A DNA stretch of 64,000 nt from Streptomyces durmitorensis (GTDB lineage: Bacteria > Actinomycetota > Actinomycetes > Streptomycetales > Streptomycetaceae): NCBI RefSeq assembly GCF_023498005.1, contig NZ_CP097289.1, positions 4,278,001 through 4,342,000 of the forward strand, in the 5' to 3' direction. Of the stretch, positions 34,279-42,207 are shown piece by piece. The notes beneath the pieces are model-generated. The model was not told the origin of the DNA, did not search any database, and saw only the letters and a program-made list of their open reading frames with translations. The stretch's first letter is position 1. Each line of letters begins with the position of its first letter. The translations under genes were made by a program, and so were the position numbers.

Positions 34279-34385
34279 GTCGCCCACCCCGGCCGCCCAC
34301 CTTCCACACAACCTGCGCACAGAAAGAACCAGCCTACGATGCTGCACTCACGCCGGAGACCCAGCGGCCCAGCGGCCCGGTGACC

Positions 34386-34817
34386 TCAGCGCAGCAGCAG
34401 CAGCTCCGCGATCAACGCTTCGACCCTCACCCTGATCTCGTCCCGGATGGGGCGTACGGCAGCGATGCCCTGCCCGGCCGGGTCGTCCAGCTTCCAGTCC
34501 AGATATCTCTTGCCGGGGAAGACCGGGCAGGCGTCACCGCAGCCCATGGTGATCACCACGTCGGACGCCCGGACAGCCTCGGCCGTGAGGACCTTGGGCA
34601 CCTCGGCCGAGATGTCGACACCGACTTCGCGCATCGCCCCGGCGACGGCGGGGTTGATGGTCTCGGCGGGAGCGGACCCCGCCGAGCGGACCTCGATGCG
34701 GCCACCGGCAAGGTGGGCGAGCCAGGCCGCGGCCATCTGCGAGCGTCCGGCGTTGTGCACGCAGACGAACAGCACAGAAGGAACAGAAGGCACAGAGGAC
34801 TTCCTCGGCTCAGACAC
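34386..34817 (-). CDS. arsC: Arsenate reductase (low-molecular-weight phosphatase fold, ArsC)
   Basis: A 143-residue protein with the P-loop CVHNAGRSQ (CX5R) near residue 18, a second cysteine pair in MGCGDACPV and the conserved aspartate in DDPAGQ. It reduces arsenate to arsenite, using thioredoxin or mycothiol/mycoredoxin. GTG at 34817 has AGGAAGG about 10 nt upstream and overlaps the acr3 end by 8 nt. Third gene of arsR-acr3-arsC. Confidence 0.9.
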   Translation of the reverse strand: MSEPRKSSVPSVPSVLFVCVHNAGRSQMAAAWLAHLAGGRIEVRSAGSAPAETINPAVAGAMREVGVDISAEVPKVLTAEAVRASDVVITMGCGDACPVFPGKRYLDWKLDDPAGQGIAAVRPIRDEIRVRVEALIAELLLLR

Positions 34818-35919
34818 GGGCGGAACCTTCCTGCACAGCAACGGCTTGAGGGAAGCGGCGCCGGGCCGCCAGAGCGACATGCACCAGACCGATCAGCACC
34901 GGCACCTCGATGAGCGGACCGACGACCCCGGCCAGGGCCTGCCCCGACGTCGCACCGAACGTGGCGATGGCCACGGCGATGGCGAGTTCGAAGTTGTTGC
35001 CCGCCGCGGTGAACGCCAGCGTCGTGGCCCGCGGATAGTCGAGACCGACAGCCTTGCCCAGAGCCATGGACCCGGCCCACATCACGGCGAAGTACACCAG
35101 CAGCGGCAGCGCGATCCGCGCCACGTCCACCGGCCGGGAAGTGATCGCATCCCCCTGTAGCGCGAAGAGCACGACGATCGTGAACAGCAGGCCATAGAGC
35201 GCGAACGGACCGATCCTCGGGATCAGTTCAGCCTCGTACCAGGCGCGCCCCTTCACCCGCTCGCCCAGCTTGCGGGTCAGGAAACCGGCCGCCAGCGGGA
35301 TGCCGAGAAAGATCAGCACGCTGCGGGCGATCTCCCACACCGAGACGTTCAGGCCGGTGGTCTCCAGGCCCAGCCAGCCGGGCAGCACGGAGAGATAGAA
35401 CCAGCCGAGCAGGCTGAACGCGATGACCTGGAACACCGAGTTGAGGGCGACAAGCACGGCCGCGGCCTCGCGGTCGCCGCAGGCGAGGTCGTTCCAGATG
35501 ATGACCATCGCGATGCACCGGGCGAGCCCGACGATGATCAACCCGGTGCGGTACTCCGGCAGGTCGGGCAGGAAGATCCAGGCGAGCGCGAACATCAGCG
35601 CCGGGCCCAGGACCCAGTTCAGGACCAGGGAGGGGACGAGCAGGCGGCGATCCCGCGTGACGGAGTCGAGCCGGTCGTAACGGACCTTGGCAAGGACCGG
35701 ATACATCATCACCAGCAGGCCCAGCGCGATCGGCAGGGAGACCCCGGTGACGGTGACCTCGGCCAGCGCGTCCCCGAGTCCGGGCACGAGACGACCGAGG
35801 CCGAGGCCCGCGGCCATCGCGATCAGGATCCACACCGCGAGGAACCGGTCGAGGAACGACAGCCGCGCCGCGACCGGCCCCGCATCGGCTGCGGCGCCGG
35901 CAGCCCTCACCTCGCTCAC
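34810..35919 (-). CDS. acr3: Arsenite efflux permease, ACR3 family
   Basis: A 369-residue membrane protein with ten hydrophobic segments. It carries the ACR3 signature cysteine region GLARCIAMVIIWNDLACGD in TM4 and the essential glutamate in NNFELAIAVAIATFG. It extrudes arsenite produced by ArsC. The GTG start at 35919 overlaps the arsR stop (GTGA), so the two are coupled; the longer open frame upstream is out-of-frame arsR sequence. Confidence 0.92.
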   Translation of the reverse strand: MSEVRAAGAAADAGPVAARLSFLDRFLAVWILIAMAAGLGLGRLVPGLGDALAEVTVTGVSLPIALGLLVMMYPVLAKVRYDRLDSVTRDRRLLVPSLVLNWVLGPALMFALAWIFLPDLPEYRTGLIIVGLARCIAMVIIWNDLACGDREAAAVLVALNSVFQVIAFSLLGWFYLSVLPGWLGLETTGLNVSVWEIARSVLIFLGIPLAAGFLTRKLGERVKGRAWYEAELIPRIGPFALYGLLFTIVVLFALQGDAITSRPVDVARIALPLLVYFAVMWAGSMALGKAVGLDYPRATTLAFTAAGNNFELAIAVAIATFGATSGQALAGVVGPLIEVPVLIGLVHVALAARRRFPQAVAVQEGSARV

Positions 35920-36320
35920 GAGCCCACACCCACTACCCCCGCACCCACACCCACACCCGTCCCCGGGCGAGTGAGAACCGCCGCGAGCCGGTCCGTCGCC
36001 TCGGGCAGCAGCCGGTAGTACACCCACGTGCCCCGCCGCTCGGAGGCGATGAGACCGGCCTGCTTCAGGAGCTTGAGGTGGTGGGAGATCGTCGGCTGGG
36101 AGAGATCGAAGGCAGGGGTCAGATCGCACACGCAGATCTCCCCACCCTCCCGCGAGGCGATCATCGACAGCAGTCGCAGCCGCACCGGGTCCCCGAGGGC
36201 CTTGAACACCTTCGCCAGCTCAACGGCCTGGTCCTCGGCCATGGGGGCGGCCAGCAGGGTCGGGCAGCACCCATCGGCGCCGCCGTCCTGACCGAGCACC
36301 ACTAGCTCTTGTTTCGACAT
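35916..36320 (-). CDS. arsR: Arsenic-responsive repressor ArsR
   Basis: A 134-residue winged helix with the metalloid-binding ICVCDL motif ahead of the recognition helix (FDLSQPTISHHLKLLKQAGLI), and an extra vicinal CC at about residue 18. It represses the operon and releases DNA when arsenite binds the cysteines. The C-terminal tail TGVGVGAGVVGVGS is low complexity and stems from a GT-rich repeat. It is divergent from arsM across an 88-bp control region. Confidence 0.93.
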   Translation of the reverse strand: MSKQELVVLGQDGGADGCCPTLLAAPMAEDQAVELAKVFKALGDPVRLRLLSMIASREGGEICVCDLTPAFDLSQPTISHHLKLLKQAGLIASERRGTWVYYRLLPEATDRLAAVLTRPGTGVGVGAGVVGVGS

Positions 36321-36408
36321 GCTTCTATGTTGACGTTCTTCGATCCAAGGCGCAAGCTCGTATCGAGTCTGCATCGAGAAATATCAATACAGTCGAGGAG
36401 CGACAGCC
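36321..36408. promoter_or_regulatory. arsR/arsM divergent control region
   Basis: 88 bp containing two direct ATCGAG repeats (36362-36367 and 36373-36378, offset 11 bp) followed by ATATCAATA. GAGGAG at about 36395 is the arsM Shine-Dalgarno. Half-sites of this ATCGA/ATCAA type are consistent with ArsR binding and shared control of both transcripts. Confidence 0.5.
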
Positions 36409-37209
36409 ATGACCAAGGAATCCACATCCACGGAATCCGCATCCACAGAATCCACATCCACCGACCTGCGCGAAACCGTCCGCGAGCGCTACGCGGCCGC
36501 CGCCGTCCAGGTCACCGAAGGCGGCACCGCCTGCTGCGGACCGGCCGCGATCGAGGTCGACGAGAACTTCGGCGGGACCCTCTACGCCGCCGACGAGCGC
36601 GACCAACTGCCCGCCGAGGCCGTCGCCGCCTCGCTGGGCTGCGGCAACCCCACCGCCGTCGCCGACCTCCACGAGGGCGAGCGCGTCCTGGACCTCGGCT
36701 CCGGCGGAGGCATCGACGTCCTGCTCTCGGCCCGCCGCGTCGGCCCCACCGGCAAGGCCTACGGCCTGGACATGACCGAGGAGATGCTCGCCCTGGCACG
36801 CGCCAACCAGAAGAAGGCGGGCGCCACCAACGTCGAGTTCCTCAAGGGCACGATCGAGGCCGTCCCGCTGCCCGCGCACACCATCGACGTGGTCATCTCC
36901 AACTGCGTGATCAACCTGTCCACCGACAAGCCCGCGGTGTTCGCCGAGATGTTCCGCGTCCTGGCGCCCGGCGGCCGGATCGGCATCTCCGACGTCGTCG
37001 CCGACGACACCCTCACCCCCGACCAGCGCGCCGAACGCGGCGACCACGTCGGCTGCATCGCGGGCGCGCTCTCCTTCACCGAGTACCGCGACGGCCTGTC
37101 GGCGGCCGGCTTCACGGACATCGAACTCACCCCGACCCACACCGTCGCCGACGCCATGCACTCCGCCATCGTCCGCGCGACGAAGCCCGTGACCACCGGC
37201 GACCACTGA
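36409..37209 (+). CDS. arsM: Arsenite S-adenosylmethionine methyltransferase ArsM
   Basis: A 266-residue SAM methyltransferase with motif [15 protein letters not shown]. The arsenic-binding cysteines expected of ArsM lie in TACCGPA, LGCGNP, NCVINL and VGCIAG. It methylates arsenite to volatile or less toxic species. The N-terminal tail is a Ser/Thr/Glu repeat ([16 protein letters not shown]) encoded by imperfect 18-nt repeats at about 36418-36460. Such a tail is not part of the enzyme core. Confidence 0.92.
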   Translation: MTKESTSTESASTESTSTDLRETVRERYAAAAVQVTEGGTACCGPAAIEVDENFGGTLYAADERDQLPAEAVAASLGCGNPTAVADLHEGERVLDLGSGGGIDVLLSARRVGPTGKAYGLDMTEEMLALARANQKKAGATNVEFLKGTIEAVPLPAHTIDVVISNCVINLSTDKPAVFAEMFRVLAPGGRIGISDVVADDTLTPDQRAERGDHVGCIAGALSFTEYRDGLSAAGFTDIELTPTHTVADAMHSAIVRATKPVTTGDH

Positions 37210-37264
37210 TCAGCCGTCACCCCTGCGGCAGAGGTAGAGGCAGAGGCAGAGGCAGAACAGCAAA

Positions 37265-37303
37265 CGTGCCCCGCACCCGGAAAGAATCCAGGTACGGGGC
37301 ACG
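37265..37303. terminator. Convergent terminator between arsM and the symporter gene
   Basis: CGTGCCCCGCACC (37265-37277) pairs with GGTACGGGGCACG (37291-37303) over 13 positions with one mismatch and a 13-base loop. A GAGGCA hexamer repeat precedes it (about 37231-37255). Confidence 0.75.
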
Positions 37304-37324
37304 CTCACCACGAGCCGGGGGACG

Positions 37325-38692
37325 TCAGGCGGCGGCGGGCGCGACCTGCGGCTCGTCGGCAACCCCGTCGAACCCGTCGAGCGGCGAAGCCGACGCGTTC
37401 TCGTAGGCCTCACGGTCGAGAATCTTCTCGCGGGCGGCGACGATCACCGGCACGGCCGCCTGTCCTGCCACGTTCGTGGCCGTGCGCATCATGTCCAGGA
37501 CCGGGTCGATCGCGAGCAGCAGACCCACGCCCTCCATCGGCAGGCCCAGCGTCGACAGGGTCAGCGTCAGCATGACCGTCGCGCCGGTCAGACCGGCCGT
37601 CGCGGCCGAGCCCACCACCGAGACGAAGGCGATCAGGAGGTACTCCTTGACGCCGAGCTGCACGTCGAAGATCTGCGCGACGAAGATCGCGGCGATCGCC
37701 GGGTAGATCGCGGCGCAGCCGTCCATCTTCGTGGTCGAGCCGAACGGCACCGCGAAGGAGGTGTACTCCTTCGGCACGCCGAGGCGCTCGGTGACCTTCT
37801 GGGTGACCGGCATCGTGCCGACCGAGGAGCGCGAGACGAAGGCCAGCTGGATCGCGGGCCAGGCGCCCTTGAAGAACTGCAGCGGGTTGACCTTGGCGAC
37901 CGTGGAGAGCAGCAGCGGGTAGACACCGAACATCACGATGGCGCAGCCGACGTAGATGTCGACGGTGAACGTCGCGTACTTGCCGATCAGGTCCCAGCCG
38001 TAGTCGGCGATGGCGAAGCCGATGAGGCCGACGGTGCCGATCGGGGAGAGCTTGATGACCCACCACAGGGCCTTCTGGAGCAGGGCGAGCACGGACTCGC
38101 TCAGCTCCAGGATCGGCTGCGCCTTCTCGCCGATCTTCAGTACGGCGATACCGGCGACGGCTGCCATGAAGACGATCTGCAGGACGTTCAGCTCGGTGAA
38201 CGGCGTGACGACGTCCGTCGGGATGATCCCGGTCAGGAAGTCGATCCAGGAGCCCGCGTGGTCCGGCTTGGCGCCGTCCTTCGGGGTGAGGCCGGTGCCG
38301 GAGCCCGGGTTCGTGAGGAGCCCGATGGCGAGGCCGATGACGACCGCGATCAGCGAGGTGATCATGAACCAGATCAGCGTCTGGGTGGCGAGGCGCGCCG
38401 CGTTGTTGACCTTGCGCAGGTTGGTGATCGACACCAGGATCGCGAAGAAGACGAGCGGGGCGACCGCGAGCTTCAGGAGCCCGATGAAGGTGGTGCCCAC
38501 CTTGTCCAAGGTGGTGACGAGCCAGGAGATGTCCTGGCTGCGGGCGAGCCAGCCGAGCAGGACGCCGAGGACCAGACCGCCGAGAATCTGCGCCCAGAAG
38601 GGCGGCTTGAGGAACTTGGGTATCCGGGAGCCGGACGTCGGCTCGTCGGCCTGCGGGGCCGGGGACACGGGGGACTTCGCGGACACGGACAC
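37325..38692 (-). CDS. Dicarboxylate/glutamate:cation symporter (DctA/GltP family)
   Basis: A 455-residue transporter of the DAACS family with about eight membrane helices. It carries the serine-rich re-entrant motif SRSSVGTMPVT, the second hairpin GSTTKMDG and the substrate-binding helix IDPVLDMMRTATNVAG. The MDG segment and the Arg in MMRTATN favour dicarboxylates or acidic amino acids as substrate. The N- and C-terminal tails are hydrophilic. It is monocistronic, with a shared terminator downstream and a 340-nt gap upstream. Confidence 0.9.
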   Translation of the reverse strand: MSVSAKSPVSPAPQADEPTSGSRIPKFLKPPFWAQILGGLVLGVLLGWLARSQDISWLVTTLDKVGTTFIGLLKLAVAPLVFFAILVSITNLRKVNNAARLATQTLIWFMITSLIAVVIGLAIGLLTNPGSGTGLTPKDGAKPDHAGSWIDFLTGIIPTDVVTPFTELNVLQIVFMAAVAGIAVLKIGEKAQPILELSESVLALLQKALWWVIKLSPIGTVGLIGFAIADYGWDLIGKYATFTVDIYVGCAIVMFGVYPLLLSTVAKVNPLQFFKGAWPAIQLAFVSRSSVGTMPVTQKVTERLGVPKEYTSFAVPFGSTTKMDGCAAIYPAIAAIFVAQIFDVQLGVKEYLLIAFVSVVGSAATAGLTGATVMLTLTLSTLGLPMEGVGLLLAIDPVLDMMRTATNVAGQAAVPVIVAAREKILDREAYENASASPLDGFDGVADEPQVAPAAA

Positions 38693-39031
38693 ACTCCGGA
38701 TGAAAGCGGGGGACGTGAGGGAGCGGCGACCGCGAGGGGTCAGACGGGACGGCCGTTACGGCGCCGCTGCAGTGCAGATGTCACTTGGTGCTTGTCGCTT
38801 GCGCTGTTCAGAGAGGCTCAGCGAGAACTCAGTGGCAGCGACGACAGGCCGCGGACATGCAGCGGCAGAGATCGACATGCAGGCGCGCCACGAGCGGAAC
38901 GCTCATGGCGATGCGGTGCGCGGCTGCTGTCTTCATGTCGAACACGTTAACACTTGAACTTTGAGAACATCAAAGGTCTTGTTTGAGGTAGACGAGGCCG
39001 ATCGGAGGCGGGAGCGCTCCGGGACGCAAGA
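38693..39031. other. Upstream region of the symporter gene, no gene seen
   Basis: No credible CDS. Near 38935-38975 there is an AT-richer stretch (GTTAACACTTGAACTTTGAG, then AACATCAAAGG) that is the best place for the symporter promoter, which would leave a leader of about 250 nt. The long leader is unusual and unexplained; no riboswitch class was recognised. Confidence 0.35.
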
Positions 39032-39068
39032 AACCCCGGCCCGGAGCGGCTGCTCCAGTACCGGGGTT
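39032..39068 (-). terminator. Terminator of the DUF4229 gene
   Basis: Outer stem AACCCCGG / CCGGGGTT (39032-39039 and 39061-39068) with an inner GGAGC/GCTCC stem. On the minus strand it follows the DUF4229 gene and its repeat array. Confidence 0.75.
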
Positions 39069-39086
39069 GAGGCTTCTGTGACGAAG

Positions 39087-39162
39087 CTTACGAGTGCGCG
39101 CGGACCTTACGAGTGCGCGCGAGCCTTACGACTGCGCGCGGACCTTACGACTGCGCGCGGGC
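39087..39162. repeat. Four 19-bp tandem repeats over a stop codon
   Basis: CTTACGAGTGCGCGCGGAC and close variants begin at 39087, 39106, 39125 and 39144. The last unit holds the codons for the end of the DUF4229 protein and its TAA stop; the other three repeat that stop region downstream. Confidence 0.9.
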
Positions 39163-39435
39163 CGCGTCGTCGGCGAGGTCCTCCTGGGTGCGGTTCGCCT
39201 CCAGGTTGGCCTTGGTCCGCTCCACGCGCTCGACGACCTGGATCGACGCCCGGTCCCGCTCCTTGCGCAGCAGCACGAAGCTGAGGGGCGCGGAGATGAC
39301 GAGCGCGAGCAGCAGGACCCACAGGAGGTTGGAGTCTCCGAGGCCCTTGGGCAGGATCCCGGCGTAGACAAGGCCCCAGACCGCGAAAAAGCAGCCCACG
39401 AAGAGCCCGAGGCGCATCAGCGTGTAGCGGAGCAT
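39145..39435 (-). CDS. Small membrane protein, DUF4229-like
   Basis: A 96-residue protein with two hydrophobic helices (about 8-27 and 36-56), then a charged coiled tail (RKERDRASIQVVERVERTKANLE). This matches the DUF4229 family of actinobacterial membrane proteins, of unknown function. Its 3' end forms part of a 4 x 19-bp tandem repeat. It lies in the same direction as GNAT and mqnE but is separated by gaps of over 100 nt. Confidence 0.82.
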   Translation of the reverse strand: MLRYTLMRLGLFVGCFFAVWGLVYAGILPKGLGDSNLLWVLLLALVISAPLSFVLLRKERDRASIQVVERVERTKANLEANRTQEDLADDAARAQS

Positions 39436-39551
39436 GTCAATCCACTCTTCCGTTCCGAAATGGGCCCGAGTAGGACGAGCCCCACCAGTGAAGCACGGCA
39501 GGGGTCGCGCCCGGCAAGGGGGTGAGCCTCGCGGGAACCTCGCGGGAACCG

Positions 39552-40076
39552 TCAGCCGAGCGGGAGCAGCATGGTGATGTCGTCGCGGTCGTCACCGGGG
39601 GCGACGCGGATGGCGCCGGGCACCCGCCCGACCTCCTTGTATCCGCAGGACTCGTAGAACCGGTCGACCCCGATGCCGCCCCGGCAGGTCAGCCGGATCG
39701 CCTGGATCCCGTCGAACCCCCGGGCGGCGTCCGCGGCGGCGGCCATCAGGTCGCGCCCGTATCCCTTGCCCTGGTGCTTGGGGTGCACCATCACCACGTA
39801 CAGCCAGATCCAGTGCTTCATCAGGCGGTGCGTGTTGTAGGCGAGGAAGGCGGTCGCGGCGACGGTGCCGTCCTCGTCGTACCCGACGAGCAGCCGGGTG
39901 TCCCCCTGGCTGAGCTGGGTCAGGCGCTTGAGCCACTCGGGCCGGATGTCCTCGACCGTCACGGGCGGCACGAAGCCGACGGCCCCGTCGGCGTTGGACA
40001 CGTCGACCCAGAGGGCGAGGACGCCGTCGCGGAGGGCGGGATCGATCTCCGGGTCCAGCCGGAAGGTAAGTGCCAT
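39552..40076 (-). CDS. GNAT-family N-acetyltransferase
   Basis: A 174-residue acetyltransferase with the acetyl-CoA motif VVMVHPKHQGKGYGRDLMAAAAD and a C-terminal GVDRFYESCGYKEVGR block typical of GNAT. The substrate is unknown. It lies downstream of mqnE behind a strong terminator, so it is probably transcribed on its own. Confidence 0.87.
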   Translation of the reverse strand: MALTFRLDPEIDPALRDGVLALWVDVSNADGAVGFVPPVTVEDIRPEWLKRLTQLSQGDTRLLVGYDEDGTVAATAFLAYNTHRLMKHWIWLYVVMVHPKHQGKGYGRDLMAAAADAARGFDGIQAIRLTCRGGIGVDRFYESCGYKEVGRVPGAIRVAPGDDRDDITMLLPLG

Positions 40077-40170
40077 AGTGGCAGATTAACTATTACTCAT
40101 CCCGCGCCTCAACCGCGTTCCGCATCGCGGACACCGAACGCGACGAACGCTGCGAACGGGGCGAACGCGA

Positions 40171-40199
40171 CGAGCCCCGGCCGGAGGGGCCGGGGCTCG
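40171..40199 (-). terminator. Terminator of mqnE
   Basis: Stem CGAGCCCCGGCC / GGCCGGGGCTCG (40171-40182 and 40188-40199), 12 bp with a 5-base loop, 20 nt after the mqnE stop on the minus strand. Confidence 0.85.
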
Positions 40200-40218
40200 C
40201 CGTCCGTTCGCGGGTGCG

Positions 40219-41382
40219 TCAGACCCGCATCGCCTGCGGGGTCTCCCGCAGCGCCAGGTCGGGACCCTCGTACTCACGGATCGACTCGTAGCGGGTGTTC
40301 CGCTCGACGGGGCGGAAGCCCGCCTCGCGGATGAGGTCGAGCAGGTCGTCGCGCGTCAGCTTGTTCGGCGTGCCGAAGTTGTCCGCGTCGTGCGTGATCT
40401 TGTACTCGACGACCGAGCCATCCATGTCGTCCGCACCGTGCTGCAGCGCGAGCTGCGTCGTCTGCAGGCCGTGCATGACCCAGAAGACCTTGACGTGCGG
40501 GACGTTGTCGAAGAGCAGCCGCGAGACCGCGAAGGTCTTCAGGGCCTCGGCGCCCGACGCCATGGTCGTCCGCGCCTGGAGGCGGTTCCTGACCTTGCCG
40601 TCCTTCATGTCCACGAAGTCGTGCTGGTACCGCAGCGGGATGAAGACCTGGAAACCGCCGGTCTCGTCCTGGAGTTCACGCAGGCGCAGCACGTGGTCGA
40701 CCCGGTGACGGGGCTCCTCGATGTGGCCGTACAGCATCGTGCACGGGGTCTTCAGACCCTTCTCGTGCGCGAGGCGGTGGATGCGCGACCAGTCCTCCCA
40801 GTGGGTGCGGTGGTCGACGATGTGCTGGCGGACCTCCCAGTCGAAGATCTCCGCGCCGCCGCCGGTCAGCGACTCCAGGCCCGCCTCGATCAGCTCGTCC
40901 AGGATGTCGGACGCCGACATCCCCGAGATCGTCTCGAAGTGGTGGATCTCCGTGGCCGTGAACGCCTTCAGGGACACGTCCGGGAGCGCCTTCTTGAGCT
41001 CGCTCAGCGAACGCGGGTAGTAGCGCCACGGCAGGTTCGGGTGCAGGCCGTTGACGATGTGCAGCTCGGTGAGGTTCTCGCCCTCCATCGCCTTGGCGAG
41101 GCGGACGGCCTCCTCGATGCGCATCGTGTACGCGTCCTTCTCGCCCGGCTTGCGCTGGAACGAGCAGTACGCGCAGGAGGCGGTGCACACGTTCGTCATG
41201 TTGAGGTGACGGTTGACGTTGAAGTGCACGACGTCGCCGTTCTTGCGCGTGCGCACCTCGTGGGCGAGACCGCCGAGCCAGGCCAGATCGTCCGATGCGT
41301 AGAGGGCGATGCCGTCCTCACGGGACAGCCGCTCACCCGCGCGGACCTTCTCCTCCAGCTCGCGCTTGAGCCCAGCGTCCAT
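40219..41382 (-). CDS. mqnE: Aminofutalosine synthase MqnE (radical SAM)
   Basis: A 387-residue radical SAM enzyme with the CX3CX2C cluster motif in CTASCAYCSFQRK at about residues 66-73. MqnE joins 3-enolpyruvyl-benzoate (the MqnA product) to adenosine from SAM, giving aminofutalosine, the second step of the futalosine pathway. Blocks such as HIVNGLHPNLPW and GGGAEIFDWEVR are typical. ATG at 41382 is preceded by GGAGAGGC. The gene is followed by a strong terminator and preceded by the Lrp gene. Confidence 0.95.
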   Translation of the reverse strand: MDAGLKRELEEKVRAGERLSREDGIALYASDDLAWLGGLAHEVRTRKNGDVVHFNVNRHLNMTNVCTASCAYCSFQRKPGEKDAYTMRIEEAVRLAKAMEGENLTELHIVNGLHPNLPWRYYPRSLSELKKALPDVSLKAFTATEIHHFETISGMSASDILDELIEAGLESLTGGGAEIFDWEVRQHIVDHRTHWEDWSRIHRLAHEKGLKTPCTMLYGHIEEPRHRVDHVLRLRELQDETGGFQVFIPLRYQHDFVDMKDGKVRNRLQARTTMASGAEALKTFAVSRLLFDNVPHVKVFWVMHGLQTTQLALQHGADDMDGSVVEYKITHDADNFGTPNKLTRDDLLDLIREAGFRPVERNTRYESIREYEGPDLALRETPQAMRV

Positions 41383-41463
41383 TCCCGGCCGCCTCTCCGT
41401 GTCTGTTCCGTCTGCTCTAAATATCTGCGTAAATCAGGCCTCGCCCACGGTACGCCCCCGTAC

Positions 41464-41937
41464 TCATCCCTCTTCGGGCAGCTCCCCGACGCGGTTCTCC
41501 CACTTCGTGGAGAGCACGATCGTCGTACGCGTCCTGGAGACGCCCTTCGTGCCGCTCAGCCTGCGGATCGTCTTCTCCAGGCCGTCCACGTCACTGGCCC
41601 GCACCTTGAGCATGTACGAGTCGTCGCCCGCGATGAACCAGCAGTCCTCGATCTCGTGCAGGTCCTTCAGGCGCCGCGCCACGTCCTCGTGGTCGGCGGC
41701 GTCCGAGAGGGAGATGCCGATGAGGGCGATGACGCCCAGACCGAGCGAGGCGGAGTCCACGGTCGCGCGGTATCCGGTGATGACACCCGCCGCTTCGAGG
41801 CGGTTGATCCGGTCCGTGACGCTCGGTCCGGAGAGGCCGACGAGACGGCCAAGTTCGGCGTACGAGGCTCTGCCGTTCTCGCGCAGAGCCTGGATGAGCT
41901 GCCTGTCCACGGCGTCCATAGGTGCGATGCCTTTCAT
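41464..41937 (-). CDS. Lrp/AsnC-family regulator
   Basis: 157 residues with an AsnC helix-turn-helix (MDAVDRQLIQALRENGRASYAELGRLVGLSGPSVTDRINRL in segments) and a C-terminal RAM ligand-binding domain (DCWFIAGDDSYMLKVRASD). It senses an amino acid or related metabolite. ATG 41937 gives the full frame; ATG 41919 is an equally good start, with AAAGG upstream. It lies between mqnE and the mqnM-P-L operon and could influence them, but there is no direct evidence. Confidence 0.88.
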   Translation of the reverse strand: MKGIAPMDAVDRQLIQALRENGRASYAELGRLVGLSGPSVTDRINRLEAAGVITGYRATVDSASLGLGVIALIGISLSDAADHEDVARRLKDLHEIEDCWFIAGDDSYMLKVRASDVDGLEKTIRRLSGTKGVSRTRTTIVLSTKWENRVGELPEEG

Positions 41938-42008
41938 TATTCAGCGATACCGCGAGTCTATGTGTAGAATCTAAGGCGCAACAGGGTTGAACCCCTGTGA
42001 ATCTTTCG

Positions 42009-42034
42009 GAATCTCCGCCGATCGGCGTTGATTC
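42009..42034. promoter_or_regulatory. 26-bp palindrome in the leader of the 42-residue ORF
   Basis: A perfect 12-bp core CGCCGATCGGCG is flanked symmetrically by GAATC on one side and GATTC on the other, each after two unpaired bases. It could be an operator or an RNA hairpin. TGTG-TAGAAT at about 41961-41970, an extended -10-like box, lies upstream. Confidence 0.6.
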
Positions 42035-42078
42035 TTCAAACGACACTTCACAAACAACACTCAGGAGTGAGAGACACC

Positions 42079-42207
42079 GTGTACTCGATCGAGATGGCCT
42101 ACGCCCGGATGCGCGAGCTGCAGGACCTGGCCAACCGCTCGCGTGCCCACAAGCCCACCGCGCCCAAGGCCGAGCGCAGCACGAAGCGCGCCGCCAAGAA
42201 GCGCTAA
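42079..42207 (+). CDS. Small basic protein, 42 residues
   Basis: A short open frame starting GTG (MYSIEMAYARMRELQDLA ... ) and ending KRAAKKR. The first half is an amphipathic helix with MAYARMRELQDLANRSRAH. The second half is Lys/Arg/Ala/Pro-rich and strongly basic, suggesting nucleic acid or membrane binding. AGGAGTGAG lies about 11 nt upstream of GTG. Its TAA overlaps the convergent ubiX-like gene by 4 nt. Codon use is GC-rich at position three, like real genes in the window. I recall similar small proteins at this place in streptomycetes but cannot name a function. Confidence 0.72.
   Translation: MYSIEMAYARMRELQDLANRSRAHKPTAPKAERSTKRAAKKR

Noticed and set aside
36325..37206. A 293-codon frame antisense to arsM
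   Set aside because: Shadow of arsM with no domain; arsM has all expected motifs.
38693..39031. Possible riboswitch in the symporter leader
   Set aside because: No recognised riboswitch class, conserved core or terminator/antiterminator pair could be drawn.
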